NCBI RefSeq assembly: GCF_900046455.1
Contig: NZ_FCOT01000011.1
Coordinates: 578,763 to 642,762 of the forward strand
Source of the DNA: Cellulomonas timonensis
Lineage (GTDB): Bacteria > Actinomycetota > Actinomycetes > Actinomycetales > Cellulomonadaceae
DNA: 64,000 bases
Reading direction: 5' to 3'
Shown: piece after piece, positions 32,882-42,853 of the stretch
Numbering within the stretch: the first letter of the stretch is position 1
How the letters are laid out: each line of letters starts with the position of its first letter
Notes under the pieces: generated by a model
What the model was told of the DNA's origin: nothing
Seen by the model: the letters and a program-made list of their open reading frames with translations, nothing else
Databases searched by the model: none
Program-made: the position numbers and the translations under genes

Positions 32882-34498
32882 ATGCACCTGCACCCGCACC
32901 TGCGCCGGCCTGTCGCCGTCGTCGCCCTCGGCCTGGCCGTCCTCGTCGCCGCCGGCTGCTCCGCCGCCGTCCCGGGCCAGGGCACGGCCGATGACCCGGC
33001 CACCACGCTGCGCCTCGCCGAGACGGGCGAGTACGACACGCTGCACCCGCTGGAGTACCCGCTGGGCATCACGTCCAAGCTCTACGACAGCCTGGTCAGG
33101 GTGGGCGCGCACGGCGTGCTGGAGCCGGGGCTGGCCACCGCGATGCCGGAGCCGGACGAGAGCCTCACGTCGTGGACTGTGACGCTGCGCGAGGGCGTCA
33201 CGTTCAGCGACGGCTCCGCATTCGACGCCCAGGACGTCGTCGCGGTCTTCGACGCGGTGCGCGACCCAGCGGTGGGCTCCTGGATGGCGGCCGACTACGC
33301 GATGGTCGAGCAGGTCACCGCCGTCGACGCGACGACGGTCCGCTTCGACCTGGCCTACCCCTACGCGGGCCTGCCCGCCCGCCTCACCCTGGGCATCCCG
33401 GCGTCCGAGGCACTCGGCGGGGACGTGGTCGGCTCGGCGCTGGCGAGCGAGCCCGTCGGCACCGGCCCGTACGTCCTTGCCGAATGGCGCAAGGGCGAGT
33501 CGATGACGCTCCGGGCGCGCGAGGGCTGGTGGGGCGGCACACCGCAGGTGCAGACGATCCACCTGGCCTTCGTCTCGGATGAGAACGCCCGCGCCCAGCG
33601 GCTGCGCGCGGGCGAGGTCGACGGGGCGCAGCTCTCGCCCCGGGTGGCGGCCCAGGTCGCGGGCGCGGACGGCCTGGAGCTGGTGGCCAACGCCTCGGGC
33701 GACTACCGGGCGATCCCCTTGCCGGTCACGCTGCCCTTCTTCGCCGATCCGGCCGTGCGGGTGGCCGTCAACCTGGGCACGGACCGGCAGGCCATGATCG
33801 ACGGCATCCTCGCCGGCCACGGCACGGCGGTCGCCACGCCGTTCACGCCCGCGCAGGGTGACGCGTACGAGCCGTCGGCGACGTTCGCGCACGACCCCGC
33901 CGCGGCGGGCGCGCTGCTAGACGGCGCGGGCTGGGCCGTCGGCGCGGACGGGGTCCGGGCGAAGGACGGCGTGCCGTTCGCGTTCACCGTCATGTACTTC
34001 GCCGAGGACACGCTGCGCCGCGACATCGCGCAGGCCTTCGCCTCGGACCTGGCCGCGCTCGGGATCGACGTGGCCCTCGAGGGCGTCGACCGCCGCTACG
34101 CGGTGACCGCCATGGACCAGAAGGCCTTCGTGCTGGGCGGCGGCGACATGCCATATGACCCCGACGCCCAGGCCTACCGGCAGCTCCACTCCGACTTCGC
34201 CGGCTTCGACGAGGACGACGCGTACTCCAACCCGTCGGGCTACGCCGACCCGCAGGTCGACAGCCTCCTCGCGGCGGCGCGCACCGAGCCCGACCCGGAC
34301 GCGCGCGCCGCGCTGTACCGCGAGCTGCAGACGGTCCTGGTGGCGAACCCGCCGACGGTCACGGTGTTCGCGCTCGAGCACACCTACGTGGCCCGCGGGC
34401 TGGACGCGTGGGACGGCATCGAGCCCGTGCTCGAGCCGCATGAGCACGGCGTCGCGTGGGGGCCGTGGTTCAACGTGCAGGAGTGGACACGGCGATGA
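32882..34498 (+). CDS. Substrate-binding lipoprotein (SBP family 5), second importer, possibly nickel
   Basis: 538 residues. The signal peptide starts MHLHPHLRR and ends at a lipobox VAAGC (about residue 24). The mature protein has the family 5 fold (TLRLAETGEYDTLHPLEYPL, LREGVTFSDGSAFDAQDVV). This system sits directly before the urease genes, so uptake of nickel or a nickel chelate is a good hypothesis; transport of a guanidino substrate is the alternative. ATG 32882 follows the preceding permease by 11 bases; stop overlaps the next gene (ATGA). Confidence 0.9.
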   Translation: MHLHPHLRRPVAVVALGLAVLVAAGCSAAVPGQGTADDPATTLRLAETGEYDTLHPLEYPLGITSKLYDSLVRVGAHGVLEPGLATAMPEPDESLTSWTVTLREGVTFSDGSAFDAQDVVAVFDAVRDPAVGSWMAADYAMVEQVTAVDATTVRFDLAYPYAGLPARLTLGIPASEALGGDVVGSALASEPVGTGPYVLAEWRKGESMTLRAREGWWGGTPQVQTIHLAFVSDENARAQRLRAGEVDGAQLSPRVAAQVAGADGLELVANASGDYRAIPLPVTLPFFADPAVRVAVNLGTDRQAMIDGILAGHGTAVATPFTPAQGDAYEPSATFAHDPAAAGALLDGAGWAVGADGVRAKDGVPFAFTVMYFAEDTLRRDIAQAFASDLAALGIDVALEGVDRRYAVTAMDQKAFVLGGGDMPYDPDAQAYRQLHSDFAGFDEDDAYSNPSGYADPQVDSLLAAARTEPDPDARAALYRELQTVLVANPPTVTVFALEHTYVARGLDAWDGIEPVLEPHEHGVAWGPWFNVQEWTRR

Positions 34499-35523
34499 GC
34501 ACCGTCGTCGCCGGTGGCGGCCCGGTGCGCTCGGCCCTCGCCCCGGGGCGCGGGGTGGCCGTGCTGCGCCTGGTCCGGCGCCGCCTGCTGTGGGCGGCGC
34601 CCCTCATGGGCCTCATCAGCCTGGCCGTGTTCGCGCTGGCCGCCGCCTCGCCCACCGACGCGGCAGCGGCGTTCCTGGGCGCCCGCGACGAGTTCACCGG
34701 CGGCGCCGCGCGGGCCGGCGTCGAGCAGATCGTGGCGGGCACGCACTGGGCGGAGGCGTGGTGGCGGTGGGCGTCCGGGCTGGTGGGCGGAGACCTCGGC
34801 GTCTCCACGTCGGCGCGCATGCCGGTGGCCGACGTCGTGGCCGCGCGGCTGCCGTGGACGCTGCTGCTCATGGTGCTGGGCCTCGCCGTGGGGGCCGCCG
34901 CCGCGGTGCCGCTGGCGTTGCTCGCGGCGCGCCGGCCGCACGGGCTCCTGGCCCGGGTGCTCACGTCGGGGCTGTGGGCGTTGTCGGCCGTGCCGTCCTT
35001 CCTCGTCGCGATGGGCCTGATGGCAGTGCTCGCCCTCGCCCTCGGCTGGCTGCCCACAGGAGGGCTCACCGACCCCGGCGCCCCGGTGACGATCGGGCAG
35101 GTCGCCCGGCACCTGGTGCTGCCCGTGCTGTCGGTGGCGCTGGGCCAACTGCCGTGGATCACCCTGCACCTGCACCGAGCCGTCACGGCGCAGCTGCGCA
35201 GCCCCGCGACCGAGGCGGCGCGGCTGCGCGGCGTGCCCGAGCGGCGGGTCCTGGCCCGGCACGTGCTGCCGACCGCCGCGGTGCCGACACTGGCCATCGC
35301 GGGCGCACGGCTGCCGGAGGTGGTCGCGGGGTCGGTGCTGGTCGAGGAGGTCTTCTCCTGGCCCGGCCTCGGGCAGTCGCTGGTCAAGGCGGCGCTCGCT
35401 CAGGACTTCGCGCTGCTCGCCGCATGCACCGTGCTGCTGTCCGCGGTGGCCGTGCTCGGCGGGCTGCTGGCGGACCTCTGCCTGGTGCGGATCGACCCGA
35501 GGACGGACCCCGATGCGCTCTGA
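34495..35523 (+). CDS. ABC permease, NikB/DppB type, second importer
   Basis: 342 residues with six helices, beginning RLVRRRLLWAAPLMGLISLA. Extracellular segment about residues 60-110; contact loop ATEAARLRGVPERRVLARHV. ATG 34495 overlaps the binding-protein stop (ATGA), and the gene overlaps the next permease by 11 bases. Confidence 0.92.
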   Translation: MSTVVAGGGPVRSALAPGRGVAVLRLVRRRLLWAAPLMGLISLAVFALAAASPTDAAAAFLGARDEFTGGAARAGVEQIVAGTHWAEAWWRWASGLVGGDLGVSTSARMPVADVVAARLPWTLLLMVLGLAVGAAAAVPLALLAARRPHGLLARVLTSGLWALSAVPSFLVAMGLMAVLALALGWLPTGGLTDPGAPVTIGQVARHLVLPVLSVALGQLPWITLHLHRAVTAQLRSPATEAARLRGVPERRVLARHVLPTAAVPTLAIAGARLPEVVAGSVLVEEVFSWPGLGQSLVKAALAQDFALLAACTVLLSAVAVLGGLLADLCLVRIDPRTDPDAL

Positions 35524-36400
35524 CAACCTGCTCGACGCCCCCGCCGTGGAACTGGCCGGCGCACCTGTCGCGGCCCCCCGCCCGCCGCAGCGGATCGCGC
35601 CCAGACGGCCGGTCGGCCGTGCGGTCGCGGTCGCCGGGCTGACGCTGCTCGTCGCCTACGCCGTGCTGGTCCCGGCGCTGCTGCCCGTGGACCTCGACCA
35701 CGTCGACTACGCCGTCGGGGCCACCGGGCCGTCGGCGGCCCACCCGTTCGGCACGGACCTCGCCGGGCGCGACCTGTTCGTCCGCTCCGCCCATGGGCTG
35801 CGGGTGTCGTTGCTGGCCGCGCTGGCCGGGGCGCTCGGGGCGGTGGTCGTGGGCTCGCTCGCGGGCGCCGCCTGCGCGCTGCTCGGCGGGCGGGTCGACC
35901 GGTGGGGCATGCGCCTGGTCGACGGCGTGAACGCGGTGCCGCACCTGCTGCTCGGCATCGTCGTGGCGGCGGCGCTGCGCGGCTCCCTCGCCACCATCGT
36001 GCTGGTGGTCGCGGTGACCCACTGGACGCAGACGGCCCGCCTGGTGCGGGCTGAGTTGCTCACGCTGGGCGGCCAGGACTTCTACCGGGCCGCGATCGCG
36101 CTCGGGCTGACCCGCCGCCAGCTGCTCCGCCACCATGCCGGCCCCCGGCTGGCCACCCAGCTCGCCGTCGCGTTCGGGCTCCTCGTGCCGCACGCCGTCT
36201 GGCATGAGTCCACGCTCACGTTCCTGGGCCTGGGACTGCCGCCGCATCAGCCGTCCCTCGGGGCGCTGCTGGACCTGGGCCAGCAGGCGCTGCTGTCGCA
36301 GGCCTGGTGGACGCTGGCCGCGCCCGCGGGCCTGCTCGTCGCCGTCACCGTCTGCCTGGCCGGCTGCCTCGCCGGACGCGAGGAGGGGCGTCATGCCTGA
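35513..36400 (+). CDS. ABC permease, NikC/DppC type, second importer
   Basis: 295 residues. DppC/NikC features include HPFGTDLAGRDLFVRSAHGL, inner helices LLGIVVAAALRGSLATIVLV, and the contact loop FYRAAIALGLTRRQLLRHHA. It starts inside the previous gene and overlaps the ATPase gene start by eight bases, so expression is tightly coupled. Confidence 0.92.
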   Translation: MRSDNLLDAPAVELAGAPVAAPRPPQRIAPRRPVGRAVAVAGLTLLVAYAVLVPALLPVDLDHVDYAVGATGPSAAHPFGTDLAGRDLFVRSAHGLRVSLLAALAGALGAVVVGSLAGAACALLGGRVDRWGMRLVDGVNAVPHLLLGIVVAAALRGSLATIVLVVAVTHWTQTARLVRAELLTLGGQDFYRAAIALGLTRRQLLRHHAGPRLATQLAVAFGLLVPHAVWHESTLTFLGLGLPPHQPSLGALLDLGQQALLSQAWWTLAAPAGLLVAVTVCLAGCLAGREEGRHA

Positions 36401-38015
36401 GCCGATGCCCACGACCACGACGACGACCACGACCACGATCGCGCGGGGGCAGGCCCACGCGTCGGCGTCCGTCGTCGTCCGCGGGCTGTCCGTCGCCCAC
36501 GGGGGCGTGGTCGTGCTCGAGGGGCTCGACCTCGACCTGCTGCCCGGGCGGGTGCACGTCCTGCTCGGCGCCTCGGGGGCGGGCAAGTCGACGGTCGTGT
36601 CGGCGCTCACCGGCACGTTGCCGGCAGGCTCGCGCGCCACGGGCTCGGCCATGCTGCTCGGGGAGGAGGGCGCGATCGACCTGCTCGGGGGCTCACGGCA
36701 GGCGCGCGGGCTCCGGGGGCGGGTCATCGGAGCCGCCCCGCAGGGCGCCGGGGGCGCGTTCACGCCGACGTCCACCCTCGCCGCCCAGCTCCGCGAGGCC
36801 CAGCGCGTCGGCGGCCGCCGCCGCTCCCGGCTGGGCGTGGCGCACCCCCACCTGGCCTCCGGCGCCGCCGAGCAGCTCGTCGAGCTGGCCCACGCCGCCG
36901 GGGTGGACCCCGCCTGGCTCAGCCGCCATCCCCACCAGCTCTCCGGCGGGCAGCTCGGGCGCCTCAACCTCGTGGCGGCGATGGTCAACCACCCGCCCGT
37001 CCTGCTCGTGGACGAGCCCACGTCGGGCCTGGACGCGGAGGCGACACGGACCGTCGGCGTGCTGCTCACGTCCTACGCGCAGGCGGGCCACACCGTCCTG
37101 GTGATCACGCACGATCTCGCCCTTGCCCGGCAGGTGGCCCACACCGTGACCCGGCTGGCCGCGGGGCGCGTCGTCGCCCAGGGGAGCCCCCACGAGGTGC
37201 TGCGGGACGCCGCCCCCGCCGCCCGCACCCGTCCGCCCGTCGACCCGGGCGCCCCGGCGCTCGCGGCGCACGGGGTGGTCGTCACCCGTGGCGGCCGCCC
37301 GGTGCTCGCCCCCACCGACCTCGCGGTGCGCGCGGGCGAGGTCGTGGGGCTGACCGGGCCGTCCGGGGTGGGCAAGTCCACGCTCGCGGCAGTGCTGGCC
37401 CAGCTCGAGGCCCCGGGCGCCGGGCGCCTCACCCTCGCCGGCCAGTCGGTGGCCGGGGCCGGCCTCGCGCTGCCCCCGGCGCAGCGGCGCCGCGTCGGCT
37501 GGGTGTCGCAGCACCCCCGCACGGCGGTGGACGCCCGCCTGACGCTCCGCCGGGCGATCGAGCTCCCCGCACGGCTCGCCGGCCTCGCGATCGACGCCGC
37601 CGGCCTCGCCGCCGCCGTCGGGCTGGACGCCGCCCTGCTGGACCGCCGCCCGCATGAGGTGTCGGGCGGGGAGCTGCAACGCGCCTGCCTGGCACGGGCG
37701 CTCGCCCTCGCCCCCGAGTTCCTCGTGCTCGACGAGGCCACCTCCATGCTCGACGACCGCACAGCCGCCGATGTGCTCGACCTGGTCCACCGGGCAGCCG
37801 TGGGCGGCATGGGGGTGCTGCTGGTCGGCCACGACGTGGCGGGCCTGGGCGCCGTCTGCGACCGGGTGCTGGCCTTGCGGCCTGCGGAGGGCGGCTCGGT
37901 GCTCGAGCCCTGGGCCGCCGCCGGGCCCGTCGTCGTGCCGACCGGAACCGCAGTGCCTGCCGAGTCCTTGTCCTCTAGCCCCGTCCGGAAAGGCGCCGAG
38001 AACCCATGCACCTGA
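36393..38015 (+). CDS. Fused two-domain ABC ATPase (NikD-NikE type), second importer
   Basis: 540 residues, two nucleotide-binding domains. Domain 1: [30 protein letters not shown]. Domain 2: [30 protein letters not shown]. Unlike the first importer it lacks the Cys-rich Opp tail after domain 1, closer to NikDE. The N-terminus carries nine consecutive Thr residues from an ACG/ACC repeat. ATG 36393; its 3' end overlaps ureA by 10 bases, which physically ties the importer to urease. Confidence 0.93.
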   Translation: MPEPMPTTTTTTTTTIARGQAHASASVVVRGLSVAHGGVVVLEGLDLDLLPGRVHVLLGASGAGKSTVVSALTGTLPAGSRATGSAMLLGEEGAIDLLGGSRQARGLRGRVIGAAPQGAGGAFTPTSTLAAQLREAQRVGGRRRSRLGVAHPHLASGAAEQLVELAHAAGVDPAWLSRHPHQLSGGQLGRLNLVAAMVNHPPVLLVDEPTSGLDAEATRTVGVLLTSYAQAGHTVLVITHDLALARQVAHTVTRLAAGRVVAQGSPHEVLRDAAPAARTRPPVDPGAPALAAHGVVVTRGGRPVLAPTDLAVRAGEVVGLTGPSGVGKSTLAAVLAQLEAPGAGRLTLAGQSVAGAGLALPPAQRRRVGWVSQHPRTAVDARLTLRRAIELPARLAGLAIDAAGLAAAVGLDAALLDRRPHEVSGGELQRACLARALALAPEFLVLDEATSMLDDRTAADVLDLVHRAAVGGMGVLLVGHDVAGLGAVCDRVLALRPAEGGSVLEPWAAAGPVVVPTGTAVPAESLSSSPVRKGAENPCT

Positions 38016-38308
38016 CCCCTGCCGACCAGGAGAAGCTGCTGCTGAGCGTGGCGGGGGTGGTGGCCCGCGACCGCCTCTCCCGCGGCGTTCGGCTCAACCA
38101 TCCCGAGACCGTGGCGCTGCTCGCCACCTGGGTCATCGAGCGGGCCCGCGAGGGCGCGTCGGTGGCCGAGCTGATGGAGTCCGGCCAGCGCGTGCTGACC
38201 CGCGACGACGTCATGCCGGGGGTCGCCGAGCTGCTGCCCGACGTGCAGGTCGAGGCCACGTTCGACGACGGCCGCAAGCTCGTGACCATCCACCAGCCGA
38301 TCGCCTGA
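38006..38308 (+). CDS. ureA: Urease gamma subunit
   Basis: 100-residue structural subunit: [60 protein letters not shown], and a C-terminal TIHQPIA. It is complete and separate, unlike the gamma-beta fusion of Helicobacter. ATG 38006 lies inside the end of the ATPase gene. Urease hydrolyses urea to ammonia and CO2 in the cytoplasm. Confidence 0.97.
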   Translation: MHLTPADQEKLLLSVAGVVARDRLSRGVRLNHPETVALLATWVIERAREGASVAELMESGQRVLTRDDVMPGVAELLPDVQVEATFDDGRKLVTIHQPIA

Positions 38309-38339
38309 CCGCGACCCGCCGCCGTCCCTGAGGAGAATC

Positions 38340-40496
38340 ATGGCCAGCCACGCCACCACCGGCCCGGGCGCCGTCCGCGTCGCCGACGGCTCCGTCGAGC
38401 TCAATGCCGACCGTGCCCCCCACGAGCGGATCGAACTCGTGGTGCTCAACACCGGCGACCGCCCGGTGCAGATCGGCTCCCACCTGCACCTGCCGGACGC
38501 CAACCCCGCGCTGAAGTTCGACCGCGAGGCCGCGCACGGCTTCCGGCTGGACGTGATGGCGGGCACCTCGCAGCGGTTCGAGCCCGGCGCCTCGCGCACT
38601 GTCACCGCCGTCACCTTGCGCGGGGCGCGGCGGGTGCCGGGGATCCAGCGCGGCAAGGCGGACGGCGGCGCGCTGGGCGACGTCGTCGCGCCCACGCCCG
38701 AGGAGCCGGGAGCGGTGGGGGCCGCGCGCACCGCGGGGACCGCGCGCATGGGCGGCGCCATCGGGGCCGGCCCCACCTCGGCGCGGGTGCCGGCACTCGT
38801 GGTCCCGCGGGCGCGGTATGCGGCGCTGTACGGCCCGACGGTCGGCGACCAGGTGCGCCTGGGCGACACCGATCTGTGGATCGAGGTCGAGGAGGACCGC
38901 ACCGTCGGCGGCGACGAGGCGGTGTTCGGCGGCGGGAAGTCGATCCGCGAGTCCATGCTGCAGGGGTCCACGACCCGCGCCGAGGGCGCGCCCGACACGG
39001 TGATCACCAACGTCGTCGTCCTCGACTGGTGGGGTGTCGTGCGCGCGGACGTCGGCATTCGCGACGGGCGGATCGTCGCCCTCGGCAAGGCCGGCAACCC
39101 CGATGTGGCCGACGGGGTGCACCCCGCGCTGCGCATCGGGCCGTCCACCGACATCATCAGCGGCGAGGGCAAGATCCTCACGGCGGGAGGGTTCGACGCC
39201 CACGTCCACCTCATCTCCCCGTCCCAGGTGGTGGAGGCCCTCGCCACCGGCATCACGACCGTCGCGGGCGGCGGCACCGGCCCGTCCGAGGGGACGAAGG
39301 CCACCACCGTCACGCCCGGCGCCTGGCACTTGCGCGCCATCCACCGCAGCCTGGACCACCTGCCCGTCAACGTGCTGTTGCTGGGCAAGGGCAACACCGT
39401 GAGCGCGGCGGGCCTGGCGGAGCAGGCGCTGGCCGGCGCCGGCGGCTACAAGGTGCATGAGGACTGGGGGTCCACGCCGGCCGCGCTCGACACCGCGCTG
39501 CGCGCCGCCGAGGACTGGGGCCTGCAGGTGGCGCTGCACTCGGACTCGCTCAACGAGTCGGGCTTCCTCGAGTCCACCGTCGCGGCGATCGACGGGCGCT
39601 CGATCCACGCGTTCCACACCGAGGGCGCCGGTGGCGGCCACGCCCCGGACATCATGCGGCTCGCGGGGGAGCCCCACGTGCTGCCCGGCTCCACCAACCC
39701 GACGCTGCCGCACACCCGCAACACCGTGGCGGAGCACCTGGACATGCTCATGGTCTGCCACCACCTCAACCCGCGCGTCCCCGAGGACCTGGCGTTCGCG
39801 GAGTCGCGCATCCGGGCGACGACCATCGCCGCCGAGGACGTGCTGCATGATATGGGCGCCATCTCGATGACCTCGTCGGACGCGCAGGCGATGGGCCGCA
39901 TCGGGGAGGTCATCACCCGCACCTGGCAGGTCGCGCACGTGATGAAGCACCGCCGCGGACCGCTCTCGACGAGCCTCCCAGCCGACAACGAGCGCGCCCG
40001 CCGGTACGTGGCCAAGTACACGATCAACCCGGCGATCGCCCACGGCGTCGACGCCGAGATCGGGTCCGTGGAGGTCGGCAAGCTCGCCGACCTGGTGCTG
40101 TGGGACCCCCGGTTCTTCGGGGTGCGGCCTCAGGTGGTCCTCAAGGGCGGCGCCCTGGTGTGGGGCGCCCTCGGCGACCCGAACGCCTCCATCCCGTCCC
40201 CGCAGCCGGTGCTGATGCGGCCGGCGCTCGCGGACGCGATCGGCGCCGACGTGTCGGTGTCCTTCGTGGCGCCGCGCGCGCTCGAGGACGGCCTGGCCGA
40301 GCGGCTCGGGCTGCGGCGGCGGCTCGTGGGCGTCGCGGACACCCGCGGGGTCGCCAAGGCCCAGATGCGGAACAACGACGTGTGCCCCCGCATCGAGATC
40401 GACGCCGAGAGCTTCCAGATCGACGTGGACGGCGAGCGCGTGGAGCCCGCGCCCGTCGACGTGGTGCCCCTCGGCCGGCTCTACTCGATGTTCTGA
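38340..40496 (+). CDS. ureBC: Urease beta-alpha fusion (UreB-UreC)
   Basis: 718 residues without a stop. Residues 1-105 are UreB ([35 protein letters not shown]); an Ala/Gly/Pro-rich linker of about 45 residues follows; UreC starts near 155 ([20 protein letters not shown]). The active site is complete: nickel His pair in DAHVHL, carbamylated Lys in [12 protein letters not shown], His ligands in [11 protein letters not shown] and [12 protein letters not shown], flap Cys in MVCHHL, and the Asp ligand in [10 protein letters not shown] beta-alpha fusion is uncommon. ATG 38340 has GAGGAG upstream; stop overlaps ureF (TGATG). Confidence 0.97.
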   Translation: MASHATTGPGAVRVADGSVELNADRAPHERIELVVLNTGDRPVQIGSHLHLPDANPALKFDREAAHGFRLDVMAGTSQRFEPGASRTVTAVTLRGARRVPGIQRGKADGGALGDVVAPTPEEPGAVGAARTAGTARMGGAIGAGPTSARVPALVVPRARYAALYGPTVGDQVRLGDTDLWIEVEEDRTVGGDEAVFGGGKSIRESMLQGSTTRAEGAPDTVITNVVVLDWWGVVRADVGIRDGRIVALGKAGNPDVADGVHPALRIGPSTDIISGEGKILTAGGFDAHVHLISPSQVVEALATGITTVAGGGTGPSEGTKATTVTPGAWHLRAIHRSLDHLPVNVLLLGKGNTVSAAGLAEQALAGAGGYKVHEDWGSTPAALDTALRAAEDWGLQVALHSDSLNESGFLESTVAAIDGRSIHAFHTEGAGGGHAPDIMRLAGEPHVLPGSTNPTLPHTRNTVAEHLDMLMVCHHLNPRVPEDLAFAESRIRATTIAAEDVLHDMGAISMTSSDAQAMGRIGEVITRTWQVAHVMKHRRGPLSTSLPADNERARRYVAKYTINPAIAHGVDAEIGSVEVGKLADLVLWDPRFFGVRPQVVLKGGALVWGALGDPNASIPSPQPVLMRPALADAIGADVSVSFVAPRALEDGLAERLGLRRRLVGVADTRGVAKAQMRNNDVCPRIEIDAESFQIDVDGERVEPAPVDVVPLGRLYSMF

Positions 40497-41203
40497 TGGC
40501 CGCTGCCCCGGCGGTCGGCGCCGCCCACGTCCCGTCCGCGCTCCTGCTGACCCTGCTCGCGGACGCCCGCCTGCCCTCGGGCGGGCACACGCAGTCCGGC
40601 GGCCTCGAGCCCGCGCTGCGGGCGGGCATGCGCGCGGACGCGGTCGCGGACTATGCCCGGGCCCGGCTGCGCACGGTGACAGCCGTCGAGGCGGGCACGG
40701 CCGTCGGCGCCCGGGCCGTGGCCGCCGCGGGGGAGGACCCTGGCGCCGAGGAGGCGGCATGGGCTGCTCGGACGCCATCGGCGGCGCTGCGGGCCAACGC
40801 GCGACGGCTGGGCCGCGGCCAGCTCCGGGCCGCCCGGACGCTGTGGCCGGCCGCGCCCGGGGACGGCCCGGACCCGCTCGCCCACCCCGACGCCCGCACA
40901 TGGTCGCGCCCGGTGGTCCTCGGAGCCCTGGCGCACCGGGCGGGGCTCGACCCCTGGGACCTCGGCCGGCTGGTCGGATACGACGACGTGCAGGCCGTCG
41001 TCGCCGCGCTGCTCAAGCTCGAGCCGGCCGACCCGCTCGAGACCACCGGCACGGTTGTGGCCCTGCTGCCGGAGATCGCCGCGCTCGCCGCGCGGGTGGC
41101 CCACCTGCGCCACCCCGAGGAGATTCCCACGGGCGCCGCCCCGCTCATGGAACGGTGGGCCGAGGCCCACGCCGTCACGACCGAGAGGCTGTTCAGTGCC
41201 TGA
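40496..41203 (+). CDS. ureF: Urease accessory protein UreF
   Basis: 235-residue helical chaperone that assembles with UreD and UreG to load nickel into apo-urease. Seen features: [20 protein letters not shown] near the start, the short [21 protein letters not shown] segment split by the usual helix turn, and [20 protein letters not shown]. Sequence divergence is normal for UreF. ATG 40496 overlaps the ureBC stop; the end overlaps the ureG GTG. Confidence 0.92.
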   Translation: MAAAPAVGAAHVPSALLLTLLADARLPSGGHTQSGGLEPALRAGMRADAVADYARARLRTVTAVEAGTAVGARAVAAAGEDPGAEEAAWAARTPSAALRANARRLGRGQLRAARTLWPAAPGDGPDPLAHPDARTWSRPVVLGALAHRAGLDPWDLGRLVGYDDVQAVVAALLKLEPADPLETTGTVVALLPEIAALAARVAHLRHPEEIPTGAAPLMERWAEAHAVTTERLFSA

Positions 41204-42044
41204 GGACATCGCACCTGCCACCACGCCCGCTGCCGAGCACGCCGCCGAGCCCGCCGCCGAACACGCTGCCGAGCCGCGGAGGGCCATGCGACTGGGCGTC
41301 GCCGGGCCCGTCGGCACGGGCAAGAGCTCCCTCATCGCGATCCTGTGCCGTCGGCTCGCCGACGAGCTCTCGCTGGCCGTGGTGACGAATGACATCTACA
41401 CCGACGAGGACGCGCGGTTCCTGCGCTCGGCGGGCGTGCTCGACCCCGAGCGCATCCGCCCGGTGGAGACGGGCGCCTGCCCGCACACCGCGATCCGCGA
41501 CGACGTGACGGCGAACCTGCTCGCGGTGGAGGACCTCGAGGCGGACTTCGCGCCGCTCGACCTGGTGATCGTCGAGTCCGGCGGGGACAACCTCACCGCG
41601 ACGTTCTCCCCGGCGCTCGTGGACGCCCAGATCTTCGTGCTGGACGTGGCGGGCGGGGGGGACGTGGTCCGCAAGGGCGGCCCCGGCATCGCCCGCGCGG
41701 ACCTGCTCGTGGTGAACAAGACGGACCTGGGCCCGTATGTGGGCGTCGACGTGGAGCGCATGGTCCGCGAGGGCGGCGCGGCACGCGACGGGCGCCCGGT
41801 GGTGGCGCTGTCCCGGCACGACGCGGCGTCGGTGGACCAGCTCGTGGGCTGGGTGCTGGGAACCCTCGCCGGGTACCGGGCGGGCGGGCACGTGGCCGTG
41901 GACCCGGGGCCGATGGCGCCGCACTTCCACGCGGACGAGGAGCACCCCGACGGCGGGTTCACCCACACGCACGACGAGCCCGCAGCCGGCGCGCACCTGG
42001 ACGACGCCGCGCACCCGGACGCCGTGGTGGGCGAGCGGGCGTGA
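41196..42044 (+). CDS. ureG: Urease accessory GTPase UreG with His-rich C-terminal tail
   Basis: 282 residues, longer than the usual 200-210. Core GTPase: P-loop [21 protein letters not shown], the metal motif CPH in [26 protein letters not shown] and NKTDLG. An N-terminal [14 protein letters not shown] repeat and a C-terminal His/Asp-rich tail ([19 protein letters not shown]) are extra. Since no ureE is present, the tail may store or deliver nickel (inference). GTG 41196 overlaps ureF; TGA overlaps ureD. Confidence 0.94.
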   Translation: MPEDIAPATTPAAEHAAEPAAEHAAEPRRAMRLGVAGPVGTGKSSLIAILCRRLADELSLAVVTNDIYTDEDARFLRSAGVLDPERIRPVETGACPHTAIRDDVTANLLAVEDLEADFAPLDLVIVESGGDNLTATFSPALVDAQIFVLDVAGGGDVVRKGGPGIARADLLVVNKTDLGPYVGVDVERMVREGGAARDGRPVVALSRHDAASVDQLVGWVLGTLAGYRAGGHVAVDPGPMAPHFHADEEHPDGGFTHTHDEPAAGAHLDDAAHPDAVVGERA

Positions 42045-42853
42045 CCCGCATCGTCGTCGCGCCCGGGCTCGGGCGGTCCGCGCTCGAGCTGCGGTCCGGC
42101 GCGCTCGCCGTCCGCGTCCTGGAGCAGGATGCGGACGGCGCGCGGGTGGCCCTCGTCGCCAACGGGGCCCTGCTGCTCGCGGGCGACTCCGTCGACGTCG
42201 AGGTGGAGGTCGCGGAGGGCGCGTGGCTCGAGGTGGTGGAGACCACCGGGACCGTCGCGTACGGCGGGGCGGAGCCGTCCCGGTGGGACGTCGACGTGCG
42301 GCTGGGCGTTGGAGCGCGGCTCACCTGGGGCGCGCTGCCGTTCGTGGTGTCCGACGGCGCCCGCACCCACCGCCGCACCGAGGCGCGCCTGGCCGAGGGC
42401 GCCCGGGCGCTCCTGCGCGAGACGCTCGTGCTCGGGCGCACGGGCCAGGCCGGAGGGGACCTGTGGAGCAGCCTCACGGCGTATGACGCCGTCGGCCCCC
42501 TGCAGGTCGAGGAGCTCGACCTGTCCCGTCCGGTGCGCGGCCTGCCCGGGGTGCTGGCCACGGGCTCGGGCGCGGCGCCACGCACAGTGGTGGACACCGT
42601 GCTGGCCCTCGGGTGGCGCCCGGCGCCGCTCCCCGGCCCGCCCGGCGCCGGGGCCACGCTGTTCGAGCTCGACCGGCCGGGCGCGGTGCTGCGCTGGCTC
42701 GGCACGGAGCTGCACCGCGACACCGTCGGCGACGCCTGCCTGGCCGCGTGGTCCGCGGAGCTCGCCGCAGCACCGCGCACGGCGCACGGCGGCGCCACCG
42801 TCGCCCCCATGCTTGATCCCCTTCGCACCACCCACACCGAGGAGTACGCATGA
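42041..42853 (+). CDS. ureD: Urease accessory protein UreD
   Basis: 270-residue beta-rich scaffold that binds apo-urease and recruits UreF-UreG. Typical stretches: [51 protein letters not shown] and [15 protein letters not shown] 42041 overlaps the ureG stop. It completes a urease set lacking only UreE. Its stop overlaps the ATG of the OAT-like gene, extending the operon. Confidence 0.92.
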   Translation: MTRIVVAPGLGRSALELRSGALAVRVLEQDADGARVALVANGALLLAGDSVDVEVEVAEGAWLEVVETTGTVAYGGAEPSRWDVDVRLGVGARLTWGALPFVVSDGARTHRRTEARLAEGARALLRETLVLGRTGQAGGDLWSSLTAYDAVGPLQVEELDLSRPVRGLPGVLATGSGAAPRTVVDTVLALGWRPAPLPGPPGAGATLFELDRPGAVLRWLGTELHRDTVGDACLAAWSAELAAAPRTAHGGATVAPMLDPLRTTHTEEYA

